Positions 26,186 to 35,428 are shown, counted from the stretch's first letter. The stretch is 64,000 bases of DNA from RGIG3528 sp045616485 (GCA_045616485.1 JAZLGU010000035.1:20293-84292); one strand, 5' to 3'. Notes: a model not told the origin generated them from the letters alone. Translations and numbers: made by a program.

Positions 26186-26464
26186 ATGAACATCACAGAC
26201 GTAAGAATCAGAAAAGTTGAGAAGGAGGGGAAGATGAAAGCCGTTGCTTCCATCACACTGGATGACGAATTCGTAGTACACGATATCAAAATCATCGATG
26301 GTGATAAGGGCTTATTCATCGCAATGCCTAGCCGTAAGACCGGCGAAGGCGAGTACAAAGACATCGCACATCCTATCAACTGCTCTACCAGAGAGGCTAT
26401 GCAGAAGCTCATTTTAGAGCATTATGAAAAGTCTCTTACTGAGGATTCTATTTCTGAAAACTAA
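26186..26464 (+). CDS. spoVG: SpoVG regulator
   Basis: Small DNA/RNA-binding regulator named for sporulation in Bacillus but widespread in non-sporing Firmicutes. The 92-aa protein matches the family throughout: MNITDVRIRKVEKEGKMKAV, VVHDIKIIDGDKGLFIAMPSR, and the Ala/Tyr-rich helix IAHPINCSTREAMQKLI. A GGAGA ribosome site is present. It lies 32 bp after glgD and is probably read through from the glg promoter; its own terminator follows. Its presence does not show that the organism sporulates. Confidence 0.96.
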   Translation: MNITDVRIRKVEKEGKMKAVASITLDDEFVVHDIKIIDGDKGLFIAMPSRKTGEGEYKDIAHPINCSTREAMQKLILEHYEKSLTEDSISEN

Positions 26465-26495
26465 TCAAAAAAAGTAAAAAGTAAATTAGGGAGAT

Positions 26496-26534
26496 AACCG
26501 CAGCTTATGAAATATTCAGGCTGCGGTTTTTTCT
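26496..26534 (+). terminator. Intrinsic terminator after spoVG
   Basis: AACCGCAGC (26496-26504) pairs with GCTGCGGTT (26520-26528) over a 15-base loop, followed by a T tract that runs into the -35 box of the next promoter. Confidence 0.88.
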
Positions 26535-26562
26535 TGTCTACTTGGGGGAAATAGGTTACAAT
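26534..26562 (+). promoter_or_regulatory. Predicted promoter of the pth-mfd operon
   Basis: TTGTCT (26534-26539), 17-bp spacer, TACAAT (26557-26562). The -35 box abuts the spoVG terminator tail, a compact arrangement. Confidence 0.6.
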
Positions 26563-26615
26563 AATAAGTTAGAATTGCAAAGGAAAGAAACAAAAACAGG
26601 AAAAAGGACAAAGAA

Positions 26616-27185
26616 ATGAAGATTATAGTAGGCTTGGGTAATCCCACAGATGAATATACAGGTACCAGACACAATATAGGCTTTTCAGCCCTTGACTACA
26701 TAGCAGACAGGGCCGGGATAAAAGTGCATGATAAAAAATTCAAGGCTCTTTGCGGCAGCGGCGTTATTGCAGGTCAGAAGGTGATACTGGTAAAGCCGCA
26801 GACCTATATGAATCTGTCAGGTGAGGCTGTGATAGAAGTAGTTAATTACTATAAGTGCAGTGTTGACGATGTTTTGATTATCTATGATGATATATGCCTG
26901 GAGCCGGGCTTTATACGTATCAGGGAAAAAGGCTCAGCAGGTGGACATAATGGTATAAAAAATATTATTAAACATCTGGGAACAGAAAATTTCAGCAGAA
27001 TCCGTATCGGGGTAGGCGAAAAGCCCAAGGATTGGGATCTGGCAGACTATGTACTGGGCCACTTTTCTACTGAAGAGACAAAAATCATCAGGAATACATT
27101 TGATGAAGTATTTGAAGCAGTAGAGCTCTATTTACAGGGCAATCTGCAGGCGGCCATGAATCTTTTCAACAAGAAGAAGCTGTAA
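26616..27185 (+). CDS. pth: Peptidyl-tRNA hydrolase
   Basis: Releases peptides from prematurely dropped peptidyl-tRNA and so recycles tRNA. The 189-aa protein has all family motifs: GLGNPTDEYTGTRHNIGF with the catalytic His, KPQTYMNLSGEAV, IYDDICLEPG with the Asp, and GSAGGHNGIKNI. An AAAGGAC ribosome site precedes the ATG. It is first in the pth-mfd-lipoprotein operon, an order shared by many Firmicutes. Confidence 0.97.
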   Translation: MKIIVGLGNPTDEYTGTRHNIGFSALDYIADRAGIKVHDKKFKALCGSGVIAGQKVILVKPQTYMNLSGEAVIEVVNYYKCSVDDVLIIYDDICLEPGFIRIREKGSAGGHNGIKNIIKHLGTENFSRIRIGVGEKPKDWDLADYVLGHFSTEETKIIRNTFDEVFEAVELYLQGNLQAAMNLFNKKKL

Positions 27186-27223
27186 TAGAACACAAAAGCT
27201 GGCCAAGTCATAAAGGGAAAATA

Positions 27224-30200
27224 ATGAATAATCTGATTAGGTTAATTGAACATATGCCCGAAAGGGCAGAGGTAGCTGCGGCACTTTCCAAATTTCGCAC
27301 GCCTGTAAGTGTTACAGGCTGTTCGGATTCTCAGAAGTGTCATCTGGCAGCCTCTCTTTTTGCGCCCTATAAGACTGCACTTTATGTAGCAGGTAACGAG
27401 CTGCATGCGCGTGAGGTCTATGAGGACCTGCGACTTTACGATAGAAAGGTATATTTTTATCCTGCCAAGGACCTGATTTTCTACAGCGCCGATGTAAAGG
27501 GCACTGCAGTAGTTAAAGAGCGAATGGCGGTAATAAGAAAGCTTTTATCCGGCGAGGAAGCTATTATTGTTACATCTGTGGATGCCCTGCTGGACAAAAT
27601 ATTGCCACCGGAACGCATTAAAAAGAATGTAATCGAGATTAGCGATACTGATATTATAGATATTAAAAAGCTGTCAGCCCAGTTGACTGCTATAGGATAT
27701 GAGCGCCAGGATCAGGTGTCAGGCCCCGGAGACTTTGCTATACGCGGAGGTATTATTGATATTTTCCCTCTGAATGAGGACCTGCCTACCCGTATAGAGC
27801 TTTTTGACGATGAGGTGGACTCTATGCGCACATTTGATGCAGAGTCCCAGAGATCCGGAGAAAATGCTGTGATTCACGGACTGTCGGTATATCCGGCCAC
27901 AGAGTTTGTGCTTACGGATCAGGAGATGGCAGAAGGATTTGAGCGCATCAATGATGAGGAAATAAATCAGGAACAGAAGCTGCGCTCCATGATGAAAAAT
28001 GAAGAAGCCAGCAGATTGAAGCATAGTGTCCATGGGGCTGTGGAAAACATTGAGCTTACAAGGGGCAGAGCAGCGGTAGACTCCTTTGCTGTTTCTTTTT
28101 ATGACAGCCTGGTATCCTTTATAGACTATTTTGATAAGGATTCCATAATCCTTTTTGACGAGCCTGTTCGTATGGAGGAAAAGGCAGAGGCGGTGACCAA
28201 GGAATTCCAGGAAGGCATGATGGGGCGCCTGGAGAATGGCTACATTTTACCCTCACAGGCAGATATTATCTGGGGCTACAAGGATATTTTTGCCAGGGCT
28301 TCCAGAAAAAGACTGGGTATTTTATCTACCCTTGAGTATGGTTTTGCAGGGATTAAAGTAAAAGAGTCCTACAATATCTATACAAGAAATATAAATAATT
28401 ACATATCTTCTTTTGACCTGCTGGTAAGAGATGTGCAAAATTACAAGCAGAAGAAGTACAAAACTGTAATTGTAACCGGTTCACAGGCCAGAGCCAGAAG
28501 ACTTACTGATGAGCTGAGAGAAGCGGAAGTAAACGCGGTGTACGTGGACGACCCGGAGCGTGAGATACTGCAGGGGGAGATAGTAGTCATAAATGGTCCT
28601 CTTCATAAGGGCTTTGAGTATATTTCTGCCCACGTGGCTGTGCTGGCTGAGGGGGATTCCTTTGGCGCAGACAGAAAAAAGAATAAAAAGAAGAGAGCAT
28701 CATCAGGGCGTGAAGTGCTGTCGCTGCATGAGCTTTCTTTTGGTGACTACGTAGTGCATGAGCGTAATGGCCTGGGTATTTATCGAGGCATCGAAAAGCT
28801 GGAGCAGGACAAGACTGCTCAGGACTATGTGAAGATTGAGTATGGCGACGGAGTTTTATATATACCGGCTACAGGTCTTGAGACTATCCAGAAGTATGCC
28901 AGCGGAGACGCGGATAAAAAGCCTAAAGTAAATAAGCTGAATTCCATGGAGTGGCACAAGACTCATGACAGGGTAAAGCATGCTGTAGCAGACATAGCAG
29001 ATCAGCTGGTAAAGCTTTATGCCATCAGAAGCACCCAGCCCGGATATGCTTTTGCACCGGACAATACCTGGGTCACTGAATTTGAGGAAATGTTCCCTTA
29101 TCAGGAGACTGAGGACCAGCTCAGAGCCATAGAAGATACCAAGCGTGATATGGAGTCCAATCGTATCATGGACCGCCTTATCTGCGGTGACGTAGGCTTT
29201 GGCAAAACAGAAATCGCGCTCCGGGCTGCTTTTAAGGCTGTTCAGGACAATAAGCAGGTGGTAGTGCTGGTGCCCACCACTATTCTGGCCCAGCAGCACT
29301 ATAATACTTTTAAAAGCAGGGTGATGAAGTATCCTGTTAATGTGGAGCTTTTATCCCGATTTAGAACGCCTGCCCAGCAGAGGGAGACATTAAAAGGTGT
29401 GGCTGCCGGTACGGTAGATATTCTTATTGGCACTCACAGAGTCTTGTCTCAGGATGTAAAATTCAAGAATCTGGGCCTTCTGGTCATCGATGAAGAGCAG
29501 CGTTTTGGCGTTACACATAAGGAAAAAATCAAGGAAATGAAGAAGGATGTGGACGTGCTGACACTTACAGCTACGCCTATTCCACGTACACTTCACATGA
29601 GTCTTTCCGGCATTCGTGACATGTCAGTCCTGGAGGAGGCACCGGTAGACCGCCTGCCCATTCAGACCTTTGTCATGGAACACAACGACGAGCTTATACG
29701 TGAGGCTATATCCAGAGAGGTAGCCCGTGGAGGACAGGTTTACTTTGTTTACAACAGAGTAAACGGCATAGAGGAAAGAGCGGCCCGCCTGCAGGAGCTT
29801 TTACCGGACCTGAATATTGTTTTTGCCCATGGTCAGATGTCTGAGCGTGAGCTGGAACGTATCATGTACGACTTCATAAGTGGCGAGATTGACGTTCTGG
29901 TAGCCACTACCATTATTGAGACCGGACTTGATATATCCAATGTTAATACGATTATTATTGATAATGCTGATAAAATGGGACTTTCTCAGCTGTACCAGCT
30001 GCGAGGCCGTGTGGGCAGATCTGATAGAACGGCCTATGCGTTCCTTATGTACAGCCGTGGTCAGATGCTGACGGAAGTGGCGGAAAAGCGACTTAAGGCC
30101 ATTCGTGATTTTACGGAGCTGGGCTCAGGATTCAGGATAGCCATGCGTGACCTGGAGATACGAGGGGCCGGAAATGTGCTGGGAGCAGAGCAGAGCGGTC

Positions 30201-30763
30201 ACATGGCAGAAGTGGGCTACGATCTCTATTGCAAGATGCTGGATACAGCCGTGAAAAAGGCAAAAGGTGAGGCAGTAGAGCTGGAAGAATTTGATACCGT
30301 GATCAAGATGTCTATCGATGCATATATCCCTGACAGCTACATAAAAAATGAGACGCAGAAGCTGGATATGTATAAGCGCATAGCTATGGTAGAGACAGAG
30401 GAAGAGCGCATGGATGTGCTGGATGAGCTGACAGACCGCTATGGTGAGCCCCCTGCGGTGGTAGACAATCTGCTTCGTGTAGCCAGAATTAAGGCTATGT
30501 GCCACAGCCTCTATATTACCCAGCTGGTATCTGCAGGAGATGTAATAAAATTCTGGCTTTTCCCCAGAGCTGTTTTCAAAAATGAGCTTATTGACGGCTT
30601 TCTTACAGCTCATTCGCCTATGGTAAAGCTTACCTGGGGGGATAATCCATGTCTTACCTACATCTTACCGAAAGAAAAGAAAAAGCTTACCCAAAAGGAG
30701 ACTGAAAAGCGACTGGTAGACAGTATTACCGGCTTCCTGGAGGATATGAAGGTACTTATATGA
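27224..30763 (+). CDS. mfd: Transcription-repair coupling factor
   Basis: Removes RNA polymerase stalled at lesions and recruits UvrA. The 1179-aa protein has the full domain order: UvrB-like N-terminal region (about 1-260), CarD-like polymerase-interacting domain (SFGDYVVHERNGLGIYRG near 505), and a RecG-like translocase with Walker A GDVGFGKTE near 655, DEEQRFG near 756 and GRVGRSDRTAYAF. The C-terminal TRCF regulatory domain ends the protein. Its stop overlaps the start of the lipoprotein gene by ATGA. Confidence 0.98.
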   Translation: MNNLIRLIEHMPERAEVAAALSKFRTPVSVTGCSDSQKCHLAASLFAPYKTALYVAGNELHAREVYEDLRLYDRKVYFYPAKDLIFYSADVKGTAVVKERMAVIRKLLSGEEAIIVTSVDALLDKILPPERIKKNVIEISDTDIIDIKKLSAQLTAIGYERQDQVSGPGDFAIRGGIIDIFPLNEDLPTRIELFDDEVDSMRTFDAESQRSGENAVIHGLSVYPATEFVLTDQEMAEGFERINDEEINQEQKLRSMMKNEEASRLKHSVHGAVENIELTRGRAAVDSFAVSFYDSLVSFIDYFDKDSIILFDEPVRMEEKAEAVTKEFQEGMMGRLENGYILPSQADIIWGYKDIFARASRKRLGILSTLEYGFAGIKVKESYNIYTRNINNYISSFDLLVRDVQNYKQKKYKTVIVTGSQARARRLTDELREAEVNAVYVDDPEREILQGEIVVINGPLHKGFEYISAHVAVLAEGDSFGADRKKNKKKRASSGREVLSLHELSFGDYVVHERNGLGIYRGIEKLEQDKTAQDYVKIEYGDGVLYIPATGLETIQKYASGDADKKPKVNKLNSMEWHKTHDRVKHAVADIADQLVKLYAIRSTQPGYAFAPDNTWVTEFEEMFPYQETEDQLRAIEDTKRDMESNRIMDRLICGDVGFGKTEIALRAAFKAVQDNKQVVVLVPTTILAQQHYNTFKSRVMKYPVNVELLSRFRTPAQQRETLKGVAAGTVDILIGTHRVLSQDVKFKNLGLLVIDEEQRFGVTHKEKIKEMKKDVDVLTLTATPIPRTLHMSLSGIRDMSVLEEAPVDRLPIQTFVMEHNDELIREAISREVARGGQVYFVYNRVNGIEERAARLQELLPDLNIVFAHGQMSERELERIMYDFISGEIDVLVATTIIETGLDISNVNTIIIDNADKMGLSQLYQLRGRVGRSDRTAYAFLMYSRGQMLTEVAEKRLKAIRDFTELGSGFRIAMRDLEIRGAGNVLGAEQSGHMAEVGYDLYCKMLDTAVKKAKGEAVELEEFDTVIKMSIDAYIPDSYIKNETQKLDMYKRIAMVETEEERMDVLDELTDRYGEPPAVVDNLLRVARIKAMCHSLYITQLVSAGDVIKFWLFPRAVFKNELIDGFLTAHSPMVKLTWGDNPCLTYILPKEKKKLTQKETEKRLVDSITGFLEDMKVLI

Positions 30764-31749
30764 AAAAAAGAAACATAGTGATATTGTGTCTGCTGTTTTG
30801 CCTACTTCTTTCAGGCTGCAGCATTCCCAATCCTTTTTCGAAAAAAGAAACAAAATGGAATAAAGATGCTTTTATGAGAGTGGGTACGGAGCAGATAGAC
30901 TACCATGAGGCACTGGTATATCTGGACGCTACCCGGACAGACTATGAAAAGTACTACGGTCAGGCTATATGGGACTTTCAGGTGGGAGCAGGCGGTGAGA
31001 CGCTTCAGGAAAAAATAAAAGCCGAGGCTTTACAGGATATCGTCTATATAAAGCTGGTATGCAGTAAAGCGGCAGAGCTGAATGTCACGCTTACCAATGA
31101 TGAAATGCTTCAGGTAGATCAGCAGACAGCTGCATACATGGCCGGTATCAATGAGGCTGAGGCTGCCGAAAAAGGCATCACAAAGGATACGATTCGCAGG
31201 GTATACAGTGATAATGCCCTGGCTAAAAAAGTCTTTGAACAGGCTACGTTAAATATTGATACCAATATTCCTACAGAGGAGGCTCAGCGCCACCATTTTT
31301 ATTCTATAGCTATCAGGAAGTTCAAAGTGGCTTCTGATGGCGTAAGAACAGAGTATAACGATAATGAAAAGCTGGAGATATTAAAAAGAATGCAGACTCT
31401 GCTTAAAGATGCAAAGGCTGCCAAAGACTTTTTGAAATATGCAGTTTCTGTTACGGAAGAAGCAGAGTATCTGGACTTCTATGCAGGGCACGATGATGTC
31501 CCTGCGGGAGCGGAGTCGGCCCTTCTTATGGAGGATAAGACTATAAGTGAGATAATTGATGCCAAAGATTACTATTTCATTTTTTACTGTGTGGCACAGC
31601 TGGATATAGATGCCACTCTGGCCAAAAAAGAAGAAATAATTCTGGCCCGCCAAAAGGCTGCTTTTGAACAGCTGTCTGCTACCTGGCGACAGAGCGCAGA
31701 TATTGAAATTAATGAGAAAGTCTGGAATGAACTTACCTTGAGTCACTGA
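30760..31749 (+). CDS. Lipoprotein of the SurA/PrsA-like chaperone group
   Basis: Probably an extracytoplasmic folding factor anchored to the membrane. Residues 1-20 are a lipoprotein signal with lipobox LSGC; Cys at about 20 is lipidated. The 329-aa protein has a SurA-N/trigger-factor-like helical body (EKIKAEALQDIVYIKLVCSKAAEL and similar helices). The region 170-280 sits where a parvulin PpiC domain would be, but it is weak in PpiC motifs, so isomerase activity is doubtful. It overlaps mfd by 4 bases. A PrsA-like gene after mfd recurs in Clostridia. Confidence 0.72.
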   Translation: MKKRNIVILCLLFCLLLSGCSIPNPFSKKETKWNKDAFMRVGTEQIDYHEALVYLDATRTDYEKYYGQAIWDFQVGAGGETLQEKIKAEALQDIVYIKLVCSKAAELNVTLTNDEMLQVDQQTAAYMAGINEAEAAEKGITKDTIRRVYSDNALAKKVFEQATLNIDTNIPTEEAQRHHFYSIAIRKFKVASDGVRTEYNDNEKLEILKRMQTLLKDAKAAKDFLKYAVSVTEEAEYLDFYAGHDDVPAGAESALLMEDKTISEIIDAKDYYFIFYCVAQLDIDATLAKKEEIILARQKAAFEQLSATWRQSADIEINEKVWNELTLSH

Positions 31750-31758
31750 TAAAATATG

Positions 31759-31818
31759 ACAGGGGGCGTTTTTTACTGACAACACTTTAAATTGTTGTCA
31801 ATAAGAAACGCCCCCTGT
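31759..31818. terminator. Long bidirectional terminator between convergent genes
   Basis: Outer arms ACAGGGGGCGTT (31759-31770) and AACGCCCCCTGT (31807-31818), inner arms TGACAACA (31777-31784) and TGTTGTCA (31793-31800). Moderately T-rich tails on both sides fit service to both the lipoprotein and PAP2 genes. Confidence 0.8.
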
Positions 31819-31835
31819 TAATTTTAAGCTGCTAT

Positions 31836-32450
31836 TTATTTTTTCTGTATTAATATCCGCTTCTCGATAGGCCAGTATACAAAATGTAAAAGGACTACGG
31901 AAAGAATGATGCCCAGTAAGCTTGCTGTAAGTACATCTGATGGCCAGTGCATAAAGAGGTATACTCTGGAAAAGATAATGGTAACAGCTATAAGGGTGGC
32001 GATGATGCCCATCTTATGGCGTTTCCATACCTGCTTTTTGGCTACGTCGCCGGTCAGGTAGTGTACCTCACCCTGCCAAATAGAGGCTGCGGCTACTGCA
32101 GATACCATAGAATGCCCTGATGGGAAGCTCCAGGAGTTAAGCTTTGGCAGATATGGCTCAAAGCCGTTTTGCAGTGCAAAGTCACTGTTGTAAGGGCGAA
32201 CGCGTTGGAAAATGTTCTTCATAACACCGTCACAGAGGGCAAATTCGATTAGCATGGTGAAAGCAAGAGCAAAACCAAACTTTCTGGTCTTTGGGATGAT
32301 GGCCAGGATAAGAGCTACGGCAATCCAGATCTCACCATGATTACAGATGACAGAGAAGAATCTCATAATCTGATCAATAGCGTCCACGTGCCAGCCTGAT
32401 TGAATGGCATAATGGATTGCTTCATCAATGTTTTGAATGAAAGATGGCAT
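31836..32450 (-). CDS. PAP2 family membrane phosphatase
   Basis: Likely dephosphorylates a lipid phosphate (phosphatidate, PGP or undecaprenyl pyrophosphate class). The 204-aa membrane protein has the three PAP2 motifs: KNIFQRVRPY, PSGHSMVSA and SRVYLFMHWPSDV. About five hydrophobic helices are seen. The ATG at 32450 has no clear ribosome site. A better-placed GGAG serves a 4-codon upstream frame that ends just before this ATG, so re-initiation is possible. Its promoter at 32503-32531 carries a perfect palindrome, suggesting control. Confidence 0.9.
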   Translation of the reverse strand: MPSFIQNIDEAIHYAIQSGWHVDAIDQIMRFFSVICNHGEIWIAVALILAIIPKTRKFGFALAFTMLIEFALCDGVMKNIFQRVRPYNSDFALQNGFEPYLPKLNSWSFPSGHSMVSAVAAASIWQGEVHYLTGDVAKKQVWKRHKMGIIATLIAVTIIFSRVYLFMHWPSDVLTASLLGIILSVVLLHFVYWPIEKRILIQKK

Positions 32451-32502
32451 TGTTAATTGTGTGCCATTGCGAAAATGGCTCTCCTTGTTTGTGTTTTTAA
32501 CA

Positions 32503-32531
32503 ATTATAACCTTTTTGTAAGCCGCTTACAA
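32503..32531 (-). promoter_or_regulatory. PAP2 promoter overlapped by a perfect 17-bp palindrome
   Basis: On minus, TTGTAA (32531-32526), 17-bp spacer, TATAAT (32508-32503). The sequence 32515-32531 is TTGTAAGC-C-GCTTACAA, a perfect palindrome with 8-base arms covering the -35 box. It resembles a LacI/CcpA-type operator but has an odd centre, so it is not a standard cre. Confidence 0.65.
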
Positions 32532-32569
32532 GGTGGTAGGGAGTGATTTATGTAAACATATACAAAAAG

Positions 32570-32593
32570 ATGTAAACGTTTTCTTAAAACGTT
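32570..32593. promoter_or_regulatory. cre-like site inside an inverted repeat, transporter-locus upstream region
   Basis: 32570-32585 (ATGTAAACGTTTTCTT) fits the Bacillus cre pattern WTGNAANCGNWNNCWW at every fixed base. 32575-32593 is also an inverted repeat, AACGTTTT-CTT-AAAACGTT. It lies in the 353-bp divergent gap between the PAP2 and transporter genes, about 170 bp upstream of the transporter promoter. Apart from the promoters and operators listed, the rest of the gap is A/T-rich with no gene. Confidence 0.5.
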
Positions 32594-32753
32594 ATTAAAA
32601 GAGTATAGGTCACTGAAAAAAATGCCCTTATTTGTTAACTTTTTTTAGACAATTTTTATATTTTAAATTAATAAACATTTATTAACACAGCTTATTTTAT
32701 GCAACACTTACAATTATTTCTATGTTTTTCCTATAAAACATTGTTATTTTTTA

Positions 32754-32782
32754 TTGACTAATGAGAAAAGGGGGTGTATAAT
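32754..32782 (+). promoter_or_regulatory. Main promoter of the carbohydrate transporter locus
   Basis: TTGACT (32754-32759), 17-bp spacer, TATAAT (32777-32782). The start would be near 32789, only 15-33 bases before the candidate start codons of the first gene. Confidence 0.8.
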
Positions 32783-32803
32783 AGCCAAGCAATTATGTGA
32801 TAG

Positions 32804-33406
32804 GTGAATTTTGTAAAAGATATGAAAGCGCTTACATTTAATCAGTACAGAATAATAAATATGGCTATGCTGACAGTGGCTTTTGGACTTATGGAGTCAT
32901 TGATTTGCAAGGGAGCCTATGTTTGGTTCCCGGAGCTTCCTTATACATTATCCCTGGCTGTAGTATTTATAGCACTTGAGATGATGAGGTGGGGGGCATT
33001 TGCTGCTGTTTCGGCTCTTGTTTCCGGATTGGTATTCTGTATAGCCTCCGGAGCTTCAGCAGATCAGTTTTTAATTTACTGCATAGGCAATCTTCTGTCT
33101 CTCGTGGCACTGCTCTTACTCAGGTTTGTCGGGTACGAGAGAGTACGAAAGAGCGCAGGACTTACTATTATGTATGTTGTTCTTGTTTACCTGCTCTTAG
33201 AGCTTGGCAGATGGGGCGTATCTATCATATTAGGAAATGATCTCAGACTTTTGGTTCACTTCCTTACTACAGACTCTCTGAGCGGAGTCTTTGCAGTCGT
33301 TGTTGTTCTAATATCGAGACAGGCAGACGGCTTATTTGAAAATCAGCGTTCTTATATCAGACGCCTTGAGGCAGACCGCAAGGCAAAGGAACGAGAGAAT
33401 AATTAA
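32804..33406 (+). CDS. Small integral membrane protein, unknown function (first gene of transporter locus)
   Basis: Not recognised. The 200-aa protein has five to six hydrophobic helices (about 20-38, 46-66, 68-90, 92-110, 118-140, 155-177) and a charged cytoplasmic tail ending RRLEADRKAKERENN. The start is uncertain: GTG at 32804 or ATG at 32822 (MKALTFNQYR), neither with a clear ribosome site. A perfect cre lies at 32822-32837, so the first codons double as a CcpA target. Its place as first gene of the locus, 34 bp before the permease, points to a role in the same uptake system. The compact hydrophobic form recalls an ECF-type S component or an accessory subunit, but no motif proves it. Confidence 0.7.
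   Translation: MNFVKDMKALTFNQYRIINMAMLTVAFGLMESLICKGAYVWFPELPYTLSLAVVFIALEMMRWGAFAAVSALVSGLVFCIASGASADQFLIYCIGNLLSLVALLLLRFVGYERVRKSAGLTIMYVVLVYLLLELGRWGVSIILGNDLRLLVHFLTTDSLSGVFAVVVVLISRQADGLFENQRSYIRRLEADRKAKERENN
32822..32837. promoter_or_regulatory. Perfect cre (CcpA) site at the start of the transporter operon
   Basis: ATGAAAGCGCTTACAT matches the cre consensus TGWAARCGYTWNCW at every position. It lies about 33 bp downstream of the predicted transcription start, where bound CcpA would act as a roadblock. This predicts repression of the whole locus by preferred sugars. Confidence 0.72.
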
Positions 33407-33440
33407 GAATTTTACTACAGGTTTTTTCAGGAGGATATTT

Positions 33441-34487
33441 ATGAAAGCCAAAGCATCCGATTATCTTATTTACGATAAGGCGACGGGAAAGTACGAAGCA
33501 GATCCCGAGCAGCTTGTAAGAGATGACGTCGAAAAGCACTACTGGTTAGGAGTAGCCAGAGCCATCATTAAGGATTGGCGTCTTTACATTATGCTGGTGC
33601 CTATGATCCTGGTATTCCTGTTCTGGAGATACTTCCCTATGTATGAGCTTCTGGGATGCTTCAAGGTGCGTGAAGAGACACTGCCTGTGGCAGATCAGCT
33701 TTTCTCAGGATTTTCAGCCTTCAAGACTCTGATATTTGGTAAGCAGGCTGTTGATTTCTGGAGAGCCCTTAGAAATACATTCTTGCTTTCATTCTATGGA
33801 TTGTGTTTCGGTTTCCCTATGCCGATTATCGTAGCACTCTTCTTTAATGAAATCAGATCCAATATAGCAAGATCAGTACTTCAGGTGCTTACATATCTGC
33901 CTAAGTTTATGTCCACAGTAGTTATGACATCCCTTATCACCATGTTGGTAAGACAGGACTCCATCATTGGCAGCTACGGTGTTATTTCCCAGCTCCTTGT
34001 TCATCTTGGATGGATTTCTGAGACAGCTGCTCAGACAGGTCTTTTGAGAGATCCCGCTTTCTTTAGAGCCATCTATCAGATTTCCGGTATTTGGGAGGGT
34101 GCAGGTTACGACAGTATTGTTTACTTTGCTGCTATTATTGCTATCGCACCTACCAGCTATGAAGCTGCACAGATCGATGGCGCCGGTAAGATGGCACAGA
34201 TGAGATATGTAGTTCTTCCTAGTATTTTATCCACTATCGTAATCATGCTGATTACAAGAATCGGCTCCCTTCTTAGCATAGGCTATGAGAAGGTTCTCCT
34301 TCTTTATGATCCAACCACATATATGACTGCCGACGTTGTATCTACACTGTCTTACAGACTTGGTGTGGCGGGTGACCTGAAGAGCGTAGCTTCTGCTGCA
34401 GAAATGATGAACAATGTTATTGGTATGTTGCTTGTAATTGGTGCAAATACCATCGCACGTAAAGCTTCCAATACATCACTGTACTAA
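33441..34487 (+). CDS. CUT1 ABC transporter permease, LplB type
   Basis: Membrane subunit for uptake of an oligosaccharide, probably pectin-derived. The 348-aa protein has a hydrophilic N-terminus of about 55 residues, then six helices. The EAA loop that docks the ATPase reads EAAQIDGAGKMAQMRYVVLP. It matches the LplB branch of MalF-like permeases. The frame runs further upstream to 33336, but the ATG at 33441 has AGGAGG 7 bases before it and leaves a sensible 34-bp gap after the previous gene. The partner permease follows 50 bp later. Confidence 0.92.
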   Translation: MKAKASDYLIYDKATGKYEADPEQLVRDDVEKHYWLGVARAIIKDWRLYIMLVPMILVFLFWRYFPMYELLGCFKVREETLPVADQLFSGFSAFKTLIFGKQAVDFWRALRNTFLLSFYGLCFGFPMPIIVALFFNEIRSNIARSVLQVLTYLPKFMSTVVMTSLITMLVRQDSIIGSYGVISQLLVHLGWISETAAQTGLLRDPAFFRAIYQISGIWEGAGYDSIVYFAAIIAIAPTSYEAAQIDGAGKMAQMRYVVLPSILSTIVIMLITRIGSLLSIGYEKVLLLYDPTTYMTADVVSTLSYRLGVAGDLKSVASAAEMMNNVIGMLLVIGANTIARKASNTSLY

Positions 34488-34537
34488 TAATAATAGATTA
34501 GATTTTGTCTTATCTATAATGAATCGGAGAAATTATA

Positions 34538-35428
34538 ATGAAAAGAAGACTCGAAATTTCTGAGCTGATTTTCAAGATTATCAGCTATCTTTTCCTCACA
34601 TTGTTTGCACTTTGCTGCTTATATCCGTTTGTTTATGCGGTTTCAGCAGCTATAAGCGGCAGAACCGCCGTAGAATACAATCAGATCATTCTTTTTCCAA
34701 AGAATGTTCAGTTCGATGCATTTAAGGCCATGTTTAGTGACAATCTTTTCTGGAATGCTTACTCAAATACATTGTTCCTGACATTTTATGGTACAGTTTG
34801 GTCTTTACTGTATTCCATTCTGGGCGCCTATGCTCTTTCCAAGAAGAGACTTTTATTCAGAAAGTTCTTTAATTTCTTCCTGGTATTTACCATGTGGTTC
34901 TCAGCAGGTCTTGTACCTCAGTATCTGAACTATATATCTACAGGTAAATTCTTCGAGAGCATTGGCATTAAAGATGATAAGTGGCTGGTAGTAATTGCCA
35001 TGGGTATGGCTGCTATGAATATCATCCTTCTTAGAAATGCTTTCGAGGGAGTTCCTTCTGAGATTGAAGAGGCTGCTATTGTTGATGGCGCTACTGAGTT
35101 CCAGGTACTTAAGAATGTTTATATCCCTATGAGCAAGTCAACAATCGCTACAGTTTCACTGTTCTTTGCCATTTCCAGATGGAATGGTTATTTCTGGGCA
35201 AGACAGATGATTAATAATAATAATGAGCGTCCGCTGCAGGTATTTGTACGATTGTACTTGGAGAAATTTACTGATCCGGAGAGTATGGCGGGCTGGGATG
35301 AAGTTTATGCTTCTGACTCAGTTATCTACGCGCTGATTGTTTGTTCCATTGTACCTATCCTTATCATTTATCCTTTCATTCAGAAGTATTTTGCAAAGGG
35401 TACAAATGCCGGTGGTGTTAAGGAATGA
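34538..35428 (+). CDS. CUT1 ABC transporter permease, YtcP/MalG type
   Basis: Second membrane subunit of the same transporter. The 296-aa protein has six predicted helices and the EAA loop EEAAIVDGATEFQVLKNVYIP. The helix-rich start (ISELIFKIISYLFLTLFALCCLYPF) is typical of YtcP. It pairs with the LplB-type permease as in rhamnogalacturonan and other complex-glycan transporters of Firmicutes. The ribosome site (CGGAGAAATTATA before ATG) is adequate. It precedes the binding-protein gene by 72 bp. Confidence 0.92.
   Translation: MKRRLEISELIFKIISYLFLTLFALCCLYPFVYAVSAAISGRTAVEYNQIILFPKNVQFDAFKAMFSDNLFWNAYSNTLFLTFYGTVWSLLYSILGAYALSKKRLLFRKFFNFFLVFTMWFSAGLVPQYLNYISTGKFFESIGIKDDKWLVVIAMGMAAMNIILLRNAFEGVPSEIEEAAIVDGATEFQVLKNVYIPMSKSTIATVSLFFAISRWNGYFWARQMINNNNERPLQVFVRLYLEKFTDPESMAGWDEVYASDSVIYALIVCSIVPILIIYPFIQKYFAKGTNAGGVKE

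Noticed and set aside
33336..33440. Upstream extension of the LplB-type permease
   Set aside because: It overlaps the previous gene and has no ribosome site, whereas the ATG at 33441 has AGGAGG and the expected family start.
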